Source: Dipteris shenzhenensis (Eukaryota > Polypodiophyta > Polypodiopsida > Gleicheniales). From it: 64,000 nucleotides of DNA. Under the pieces are notes generated by a model. The model saw nothing but the letters and a program-made list of their open reading frames with translations. It was not told the DNA's origin and made no database searches. Positions within the stretch are counted from its first letter, which is position 1. Each line of letters opens with the position of its first letter. The stretch lies in the NCBI GenBank assembly GCA_047967505.1, contig CM106538.1; one strand, written 5' to 3'. Shown piece by piece: positions 56,133 to 64,000 of the stretch. The translations under genes and the position numbers were made by a program.

Positions 56133-57764
56133 CAGGGAATGCACCGCATTTCCATGCCTGGGACCATCACACACAAAGAAAGGCTTGAGGTAGCGCTTAT
56201 TGATCACCTTCTTGGCATATGGTTCATGCAGCTCCTGAACTTGTACTGACCCATTGCTATGTTCTTTGATGACTTTGTATGGTCGAGCCCACAGTGGCAG
56301 AAACTTCTTATCCATTTGGTGGTCCAATCTATTATCAAAGCATAGCACAACATCCCCGTTAGCAAAGTGTCTTTCCCATCCCTTGCAAATCTTAGCATCC
56401 AATCGGGCCTTTTGTCGATTCTTTTGGATCTCTGTCTGGTGTAGTGCAAGGCGTCGAGTCTCATCTAACTTCTCAAGTTGTACCAATCTGGCCTCTACAC
56501 GTTCATCTTCTGTCATCCTCTGTTCCTGTGCCAATCTCAAGGCCGGAATCTCTATCTCTAGTGGTAAAACTGCCTCAGTACCATACACCAACTCAAAAGG
56601 GGTGTGACCTATAGATGTTTTATGAGTGATGTTGTAAGCCCACACTGCTTCAGTGACCTTCTGATCCCATTGGCTCCTATTCCCTGCGGCCATTTTTCCT
56701 ATGGTTTTACAGAGGAGGCCATTGGTCCGCTCTGTTTGACCCATGGATGCTGGATAATAGATGCTAGAAGTGTGATGATCAATGCCCATGCGATCCATGA
56801 GTAACTCCACTGCTTCATTTAAGAATGGACTCCCATAGTCAGAGACTATCTCCATGGGTGTCCCAAACCTTGTGCAGATACGTTCAAATATGAAACTTGA
56901 AACTGCCTTTCTATTTGCAGCAGAGAGAGCAATAGCTTCAGCCCACTTAGTGACATACTGAGTGGCTACCAAAAGATACTTCTTTTTGCGGGCAGTCATG
57001 GGCAAGGGCCTGACAAAATCTATTCCCCACTTCTGAAATGGATGGATGGACATCACTGGGTGATGTTGCTCGGGATGCAAATCCTTCCTACTGAAGAATT
57101 GACATGGTTCACAGGTTTTGCAATACAAAGTGACATCCTTGAACAATGTCGGCCAATAGTATCCAGCATGTAAAATCTTCTTAGCTGTATAGTCACTGGC
57201 ATAGTGGCCTCCACAAAATCCATCATGATAATGCTTCAAGACCTTAGGCACTTCATCTGCATCAATGGCCCGTCTGAGTACCCCATCCATGCCTTGACGG
57301 TACAACACCCCATCAAGGAGGGTGTAGCGCCTACTATCTCTGCGGATCTTCTTTCTCTCATAGCTTGTACTTTCTGAAGGAAAGGAGAAAGCGGTCAAAA
57401 ACTTATAGATACCACCATACCAAGGATCCCCAACTTCTATGGCTGCTACCAGGGTTACATCAAGGCACTCTTCTAAATCAATCAAAGCATTCTTCAAGTT
57501 GGAACAACCCCCTTTTACAATTTTGAAAGAAAAATCATATTCTTGCAGAACTGCCAACCATTTGGCCAACCGGCCCATGGGATTTGGTGATTGAAGAACC
57601 TGCTTTGCAAGACCAGTGCTAGTAAGTATAAAGAAGGACTTTCCAGCCACATAATGCTTAAATTTCTCAATGCAAAACACCAAAGACAAGGCATGCTTAT
57701 CGGCCTCTGAATAGCATCGCTCAGTGTCGAGCAATTGTCGAGAAGCAAATCGAACGGGATACAT
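56117..57764 (-). pseudogene. G2 pol RNase H end and integrase
   Basis: The frame open from 57764 reads into the 3' LTR (stop at 56049). It starts with the RNase H domain (YPVRFASRQL, SEADKHALSLVF, FFILTSTGLAKQ). The integrase follows: a zinc-binding region (HYHDGFCGGHY ... YCKTCEPC), the catalytic core with Asp249 (WGIDFV), Asp309 (IVSDYGSPF) and Glu345 (GQTERTNG), a D-x35-E spacing with all three acids kept, and a C-terminal GPY/F-like module (LPLWARPYKVIKE) ending in NKRYLKPFFV. The integrase looks intact. The RNase H has Asp (SEAD) where Glu is usual and Ser (LTST) where Asp is usual. Confidence 0.92.
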
Positions 57765-57782
57765 GAACCGATCCTCCCCTTG

Positions 57783-58465
57783 CTAGAGAAGAATACCTGC
57801 CAGAGTGTGCTCACCAGACCCAAGATTGATATAGAAGGTCTGTGACCAGTCTGGATTGCGTAGAATGGGTTCTGAAGCCAGAGCATTCTTGATTTGTGCA
57901 AAACCAAGATCACAATCCTCATCCCAAGAAAAATCAACCCCATCTTTTAATAGCATAGTCATGGGCCGTGTCAAAGCAGCATACTGATCAATGAAGCGGC
58001 GATAGTATCTTGCTAGATTGACAAATGAGCGTACCTGACGTTTGGTTGTAGGTGGGGAGAGTTTGAGGATGGCTTCTACCTTCTTGGGGTCAGGCTTGAT
58101 GCCCTCGAATGAGACAACATGTCCCAATAACCTCCCTTGAGTGGCTCCAATGGTGCATTTCTCAGGGTTGAGACTACCATTTGCATCATTGACCCTTTGG
58201 AAGCCAATCTAACCTTCATAATGTGCTCCTTACGTGATGAGAATATACAGAAATCATCTAAAAACACCTCCAAGAAATCCCCCAAATAAGGAGCAAACAC
58301 CATCTGCATGAATCTTTGAAAGGTGGCAGGAGCATTGGTGAGGCCAAATGGCATTACTTTGAATGCAAATGTCCCCCAGGGTGTGGCAAATGTGGTTTTA
58401 AGCACATCTTCCTCGGCAATTCTGATTTGATAAAACCCCGAGTAACCATCACAGAAAGTATACAT
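57783..58465 (-). pseudogene. G2 reverse transcriptase C-part and RNase H start
   Basis: The 58076-58465 frame has FCDGYSGFYQI, TTFATPWGTFAFKVMPFGL, APATFQRFMQ and an FLDD catalytic motif at 58253-58264. A frameshift near 58205 moves the sequence to the 57783-58127 frame (LLGHVVSFEGI then KPDPKKVEAI, LARYYRRFI, FSWDEDCDLGF). The RNase H opens with FYINLGSGEHTLAGILL, where the first catalytic Asp aligns with Gly, then a TAG stop at about 57780. The stop is one C-to-T step from CAG. Confidence 0.9.
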
Positions 58466-58476
58466 CTCATGACCAC

Positions 58477-59520
58477 TTATACCTTCTCAAGAATGAGGTC
58501 TTGAAAGGGTAGAGGATGATGATCCCTCTTGGTGGCAGCATTGAGTTTCTTATAGTCGATGCAAACCCGCCACTTGTTGTTTTTCTTTGGGATGACTACC
58601 ACTGGTGAAACCCATTCAGTATTGTGAACCGGAACAATAAACTCAGCCTCTACAAGCTTCTGCAACTCTGAGTGCAAAGCATCAGTCTGCAGGGGCCCTA
58701 ATCTTCGATACTTCTGAGCCACAGGCTTGGCATCAGGCTTCAGCTCTATCTTGTGCTCTATGGCAGTCACATGGCGAAGGTGGTGGTAGCTAGTTGCAAA
58801 GAGGTCAGGGAAATCTTTGAACAGTTCAAGAAACTCATCTTTCTCACCTGGAGTGAGGTCTGGAGAAAGCATTGATTCAAGCTGTTGAGGACTAGCTGTT
58901 ATCTTTTCTGCAGGTGGCAGGATCGGAGACACCCCCATCATGTAAAATTCCTCCTCTGAGAATTCCTCCCCCCCGTCTGATTCTTCCATGGACTCAGACA
59001 TGGACTCAGACACTGAGGATGAGAGAGTATCACTGTCATGCTCCTCTTCTTCTTCTGGTTCCATGGCACCAGGTTGCACTGGGATCTTCTCCTTCGAAGC
59101 ACCAAAAGACATGTGTCCTGTCTTCCAATAGCTGACTGCATCACTCTTTCTCAACCATGGTCTCCCGAGTATGGCTGGGTAACTTCTGCCTGTATCTTCA
59201 ATGTCCACTACATAGAAATTGACAGTGGTGGTCAACCCATTGACAGTGATGGGCAAATCCTCAATGACTCCCATGGTGGAGAGTCGTCGACCATCTGATA
59301 CCTTGATTCGAGTGGAGGAACGCCTTGTACATTTCAAATTCAATTTCTTCATGATGCGGGGCACCATGATATTACATGCAGCTCCCCCATCAACACACAC
59401 ATTTTTGACACGGCAATCATCTATGATGACATCTACAGTGTGTGGGTGCCGATCAATTTCTTCAGAGATAGAAGATACCTCTTGTACCTTCCCCTTTTTC
59501 TTGCTCTTCCTTGTTGAGAG
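58477..59520 (-). pseudogene. G2 protease and RT N-part
   Basis: The frame from 59400 begins in the protease with VDGGAACNIM (DGG active site), AILGRPWLRK, an acidic Glu/Ser-rich linker, then HLRHVTAIEHKIEL and the RT fingers (PLQTDALHSELQKLVEAEFI, PVVVIPKKNNKWRVCIDYKKLN). An inserted base just after LILEKV (58477) shifts the frame into the 58076-58465 part. Confidence 0.9.
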
Positions 59521-59526
59521 ACCTTG

Positions 59527-60798
59527 CTACAACTCATGTCTCACCTTAGGGCTTAATGCTATTAGTTGAGGGAGTGTGATGCTCAAAGACCGATGAGCAA
59601 GGTCCTGAACGACCGAATGGTCCTCTTGCCCTGAGCCGATGGGAAAATCCAAGGGTGACCACTTACTCCTGCGAGATCTTTTAGTCTTCTCTATTGGTGG
59701 GTCTGCCATCTCAGCATCTGAGGGCTCTGAGAAGGACACCTTCTTCCTGGGGCGGCCCGGTCCACGGTTTGGAGAGGGGTCCAAGGTAGCACGAGTTCTT
59801 TTCCCGAGATCAAGGATCTCCACATCAGAATCCTCAGTGCCAGACTCACTTAGAAGATTCACCCTTGGAATATTGGGGCATTCTGTGCGATAATGACCCT
59901 TCTGGTGGCACTCGTAGCATACAACATTAGCACGATCTCTTGGAGGGCGGTTGGCTTGATTTCTGATGCCCACCATCTCAAGCCGAAGATCATTCAGGGC
60001 CTTGGCTAGGTCATTGGAGGGGGGGGGCCTCTTTAGTTGGAGGGGCCACGGGAGTAGAGAGGAGGGGAGCTCGTGGGCGAGGCTGGGGAAATCTTCGAGG
60101 CGGAGGATGAGGATATCCACCTTGTTGAGGGTAAGCATCTAAGGGAGGACCATACATTTGAGGTGGAGGCGGTGGATACATCCCTGATGAGGGGTGAGGG
60201 TATGCCCCTGAGTTAGACCCCCCAGGTTGTTGTTGTAGGAATGGAGGGGGATGCGGAGGGACAATCGTCTTCTTTGAAGCGGGGTCAGACTGAACTTTGT
60301 CAAACTTTTGAGCAATCTCATGTGCTAGCACCATAGTTTCTAGATTCTCCCATTTAAGCTTGAGGCGGAATTCATCACTCGCTCCTGCTACAAGGTAGCC
60401 CAGCACATGTGCTGAGTCATTCCAGCTCGAAACCCAGCATTGTCCTCCTATGTGGCGATCAAACGGTCCAGGAGCACGGCCGCTCGATCCACATATCAAC
60501 GCGTCATCTCACCTTCTGACTGCTTCAAATTTGCCACCTACAGGTACACATTCTCCGGCTCCTCTTCTTTGCCGAAATACTCAATCATTGCTGCTGTCAA
60601 CCTTGGCCAGCTTTGGCGAACATCTTCAGTTTGCTTCTCATACCACACTTGAGCCAAACCTTCTAGAAATGTGGGGAGAACCAATAGCCATCTGTCTTCA
60701 GTAAGAAAGTTGAGAGAAACACAACGGCGCTTGAAAGCCACAAGATACTCATTTGGATTTTCTTCTACCCGTCCACAAAACACGGGAATGTCAGCCAT
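59527..60798 (-). pseudogene. G2 gag
   Basis: Start ATG at 60796-60798 (MADIPVFCGRVEENPNEYL, a retrotransposon gag N-terminus). RRLSLNF-type and WPRLTAAMIEYFG blocks follow, then a Pro/Gly/Tyr-rich segment (60139-60330) and a CX2CX4HX4C zinc knuckle (CYECHQKGHYRTEC, about 59920). Stops at about 60540, 60500, 60450 and 60395 (TAG or TGA in contexts one C-to-T step from CAG or CGA) and a frame change near 60140 break it. The frame ends in a TAG at 59527-59529 before the protease. Confidence 0.85.
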
Positions 60799-61156
60799 GC
60801 TTGGAAGATGGAAAAGAGTGGCTTATCTATGGATGAACAATAGTAAGAGGAAGCTTGAACTGAAAATCGGGTGAAGATACATCCAAAAAGCACACATAGG
60901 CAGGGTAGGGTGTGACTGGAGTAGTGTGAAATATTACACGAGAAGAATCTTCAGCATAGAATAGCACATAGACAATCTTAAAAGGACCAATCCTCATGAT
61001 ATCACTTTGATCATTACACGCGAGGGTTAGAGGTGCGGCGTCGCATGAGGTTGTTCATCAAGGCAAACAAGAATGCCATGACAAATGTCAACAGTTGGAG
61101 AGCTTGCACATCACCTTCAACTTCTTCCAGTTCTTGTATTCGCCATTCTATATCTT
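60799..61156 (-). other. G2 spacer between pre-gag ORF and gag
   Basis: No protein is recognised; several stops in all minus frames. Confidence 0.4.
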
Positions 61157-62468
61157 CAAGGGGTGTGCGGTCTGGCATCCTTCTTTTCAGCAATGTCCTT
61201 GAGAACCCTCCTGATGGTCTGCCGAAGTCGGTGAACTCGTATCAAGTAGGCCCAACACTTAGTTTCATGATGACCACAATCTTTGCATTCTCCTTACAAA
61301 TGATCACCCTCCTTCGTGGCTTGCGGCTTGGTTGGGGTGGCGCTTCCACTCGCGTCATGCGTGATTGAAATACAAGCTTCACGTGCCAAGAAATTAGTAA
61401 CAAGATTTCGAGCTCGAGGGATATGCTGAATTTTTACCTCTTCAAATTGGTTGCAAAGTTCCAAGGCTTGTTGATGTCGTGGAACCAAGCCTTTGCTCTG
61501 CACCTTCCACCTTCCACTAACTTGTTCACACACTAGTTGAGAATCTCCTTGCACCTCCAATTGCTTGGCATGATGTTCTTGTGCCTTTTGTAGCCCAAAA
61601 ATGAGCGTCGAGTACTCAGCTTGATTGCAAGTACTTGCGGGCGAAGACTTGCTGTAACAAAACTCCTCACCACCCGGTGAAGTGAGCTTCACACCCACGC
61701 CAGCCGGCTTGGTCGAAGGTTTGTAAGCTCCATCAAATTGAAGAATCCAAGATGTCATCACACCAAGACGAGAATTCGGACATCCCAAGTTTCTCGGTAG
61801 TCCAAGATAGGTAGGAGGAGAGGGTGGGGAGAATTCAACACTTGAGCCAAACGTTCAGCACCAAATAAACTTGCAATTCTTTGTTGATAGTTTATCTTAA
61901 GCCCAAAAAGAATTACAATTTGAAGCTCAAAATGAGGCACAAAAGGCTGATTAGGTACAAATGGATTCCTTGGTCGAAACATTACCAACCATAGCCAAGG
62001 CCTAGAAACCTTTGTAATGAGATTGTGAATAAACCATTCAGGACGAGCTTTTCCACAGGAATCAACAAGCAGATGCGCCAAATCTCCCCCCAAGCTTGAG
62101 GAGCATCCCACCCTTCGAAGAAGGAAACCGTTTTGATTACCTCTGAAGCAGCAAGTAGTTCGATCACCGCACAATGAGTAGAAGTAAAGTCAAAATCCTC
62201 CCAGCGTATCAGTAGTTCGTCACCATGAATCATCCACGGTGTGTCATTCCACCCGTCTTCACCATCAATAATGCACTGGGGACAATCAGCCATTGAAGGT
62301 CAACATGAAGGTCAAGGAAGACATCTCGTGCATTGGTAGCCGTAAGGTGCGGAGGAACAGGCACCAATTCCTTAAACGCGTCGAGAAGTGACATAAATGT
62401 CCACCCTTCTCGTGAGGCGTGCGTTTGTGAAATGAGCTTGGAGAAGTTCTGAATTGGCAATCTAGCAA
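61157..62468 (-). pseudogene. G2 pre-gag ORF with type-I RNase H and Cys/His knuckle
   Basis: Between 5' LTR and gag, in element sense, lies a broken ORF of about 430 codons. The first part (62468-61800) is unfamiliar and contains two to three frame changes. The 61294-61788 frame is a type-I RNase H: WILQFDGAYK (Asp19), GVGVKLTSPGGEEF, NQAEYSTLIFGLQKA (Glu58), LEVQGDSQLV (Asp82), EQVSGRW, IQHIPRARN, then Asn132 in place of the usual fourth acid. A TAA (61294-61296, one step from CAA) interrupts the same frame, which goes on to CKDCGHHETKC, a CX2CX2HX3C knuckle, and a basic helix. The RNase H resembles the archaeal-type domain that Tat-lineage elements carry inside pol, but here it lies before gag. 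A captured host gene is the main alternative. Confidence 0.78.
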
Positions 62469-62599
62469 GTGATGTGGATAGAGAACATAAAATGAAATAT
62501 TTTTGCTTTTTACAACAAGAGAAAACTCCTTACGGTTAGAGGGTTACAGCTCACGCGATTTCAATATATGAACAAAAATCATTACATTTTTATCACTTC

Positions 62600-62675
62600 C
62601 AACTTATTGGCCCAATGGTAAGACTTTCTTTTGTGAAGGGGGAGGTCTTGGGTTCCAATCCTACTCTTTAATAAA
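62600..62675 (+). other. tRNA-like or SINE-derived pol III promoter
   Basis: TGGCCCAATGG (62608-62618) matches an A box and GGTTCCAATCC (62651-62661) nearly matches a B box (GGTTCGANTCC), about 40 bp apart as in tRNA genes. A full tRNA fold was not evident. It lies on the plus strand, opposite to G2, in the G2 leader. Confidence 0.4.
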
Positions 62676-62803
62676 AAGAGAGGAGAGGAGAGGAGAAGGA
62701 GAAGAGAAAGAGAAAGAGAAGAAGAAGACAAGAGATAGGGGGGGCGCGGGATCTGCTATTACTCTTTTGCAGGGGCTCAGGAAAACAGAACAGTCCGCGA
62801 CCA

Positions 62804-62998
62804 GAGCAATCCAGAGAACTGTCGCGCAGAAAACTGTCTGCAACCAGAAGTCGCAGCAGTCCAGAGAACTGTCCGCAACTAGAAGTCGCGGCAGTCTAGA
62901 AAACTGTCCGCAACCAGAAATCGCAACAGTCCAGAGAACTGAAGCGTAGAAAACTGTCCGCAACCAGAAATCGCGGCAGTCCAGAGAACTGTCATGCA
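62804..62998. repeat. Irregular ~35-50 bp tandem array in G2 leader
   Basis: CAGTCCAGAGAACTGTC and CCGCAACCAGAAATCGC units recur about five times between the PBS region and the pre-gag ORF. Confidence 0.85.
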
Positions 62999-63123
62999 GG
63001 AGGCGCACGAACGCGCAGTAGCTTAGAAAGAGCACAGATGGTATAATTTGTTGATGTAACCCGTACGAATAGAAGATTCGCCACCAGCCGTGGAGATTCG
63101 TATCCCAGCAGCCACACCAAAAC

Positions 63124-64000
63124 TTTTAGCCGGAAAAGTTATCGAGATCAGAGGCTAGAGACTAAGTATGGCTACGCTCAAAGGCCATAGAGAAAAGGAG
63201 ATCACGAGGGCGAAGGGATGTCATAGGGGTGAACAAGGAATTAGAAGTGGAGGGAAGGAAAAGGGAGACTATGACACAAGGGGAAAGGGAGAGGGGGAAG
63301 AGAAGCATGTACATGATAGGAAGAGGAATGTTGAGATGTAGACATCAAGGGAAATGATCCATACTTTATTGGAAAGAAGGGATGAGAGGGAAATATCAAA
63401 ATACTAGCTAGGTGGCTTTACAAGAATGAGCGTGTCCCATCAAGGAAAAGCCCCTTCCTTTTATAGCCAAAAGAGGGGGGTCTCCCACATTAATGTATCC
63501 TCCCACATGCATGGTGTGTGTGGAAAAGTCTCTCATGTGGGCTAGGTGGGTACGCACTCTCAATTGTGTGTGACAACCCTTTGCCTCAATTTTCCACATA
63601 AATCAAGCCCCATATCTCAAGTCTATGATACTCCCTTGGTCTCTTTCCAATTTTATAATATGTTCAAACCTCTAGGAGGACAAGTGGAGGGTTGGCACAA
63701 GGAATCTTGCCACCTCATCCTACTTTCCCCATTATTTAACTAGCTCTCTTGGTCCTTCTATACCTCCCCCACATGGGCCTATCTCATATGGAGGGAATAA
63801 CTCAATATAATAGCCATCTCCACCCATTTTATATTGCTTCTCCCATGGACTTTGAGCCATATCTCACTTAATGCATCCTAGGTGGAGGGGTGGCACATGG
63901 AGGAGCCATGCCACCTTGCATTTTATAATATTACTATCATGGATTATGTACAACACACCTTATGGGTCCTCTTACATGGAAGGGTGGCACATGGTCATGC
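63124..64000 (-). repeat. Gypsy G2 5' LTR, truncated by window end
   Basis: Matches 55124-56002; about 114 bp of the U3 start lie beyond the window. TATA box TATAAAAGG at 63457-63465. The PBS should start just below 63124 on the minus strand, but its tRNA could not be named with confidence. Confidence 0.94.

Larger units (their letters stand above)
55124..64000 (-). mobile_element. Ty3/Gypsy element G2, young, 5' LTR cut by window end
   Basis: Order on the minus strand: 5' LTR (63124 to beyond 64000), leader with repeats, an ORF with RNase H, gag, protease, RT, pol RNase H, integrase, polypurine tract, 3' LTR. LTR identity above 99 percent indicates a recent insertion. The pol is broken by two frameshifts and a few stops. 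Confidence 0.93.

Noticed and set aside
59527-59540. UAG-CAA between G2 gag and protease as a programmed readthrough stop
   Set aside because: Similar TAGs occur at other places in gag and pol where CAG fits, so mutation is the simpler reading; the context only partly fits known readthrough sites.

Overview
The window looks like nuclear DNA of a large-genome land plant, most likely a gymnosperm (conifer-like). This rests on plant-type host genes with spliceosomal introns, nested Copia, Ty3/Gypsy, LINE and CACTA elements, many microsatellites and very low gene density. The species cannot be named from the sequence alone. Only two host-gene signals are visible: the last coding exon of an alkaline/neutral invertase (2987-3282, +) and a complete five-exon GDSL esterase/lipase gene (38029-39714, +).

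Layout, left to right. 1-5.2 kb: invertase terminal exon with a long 5' intron or flank and small tandem duplications. 5.2-10.3 kb: a decayed Copia element on the minus strand with one LTR, a PBS, and a PBS-LTR fragment embedded in gag. 11.1-12.8 kb: a 5'-truncated LINE on the minus strand. 12.8-27.2 kb: a Gypsy element (G1, +) with a repeat-rich 5' LTR, gag, protease, RNase H, integrase and an extra coiled-coil ORF after pol; its reverse transcriptase is missing and its integrase is split by CACTA-1 (17505-23990, TSD ATG). 27.5-36.6 kb: a rearranged CACTA-2 whose left half is inverted and split by a complete Copia element (27619-33161). 37.7-39.9 kb: the GDSL gene with promoter and poly(A) signal. 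42180-48597: CACTA-3, with CACAA ends and TSD AGG. 48.6-55.1 kb: AT-rich DNA with several tandem duplications. 55.1-64.0 kb: a young Gypsy element (G2, -) with nearly identical LTRs; the 5' LTR runs off the window.

Two themes stand out. First, G2 has an ORF between its 5' LTR and gag that encodes a type-I RNase H (D-E-D retained) followed by a small Cys/His knuckle, while the RNase H inside its pol has lost the usual acidic residues. Second, the three CACTA elements share one architecture: a tnp2-like gene on one arm and a tnpA-like gene on the other (divergent in CACTA-1 and -3), with low-complexity DNA between them. Each carries its own subterminal motif (CGCTATATAGCG, CGGTATATACCG or GCGCGTCTA). 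None shows a recognisable DDE transposase core, so all three look non-autonomous.

All transposon genes have frameshifts or stops and are described as remnants. Most in-frame stops are one C-to-T change from CAG, CAA or CGA, consistent with decay of methylated DNA.
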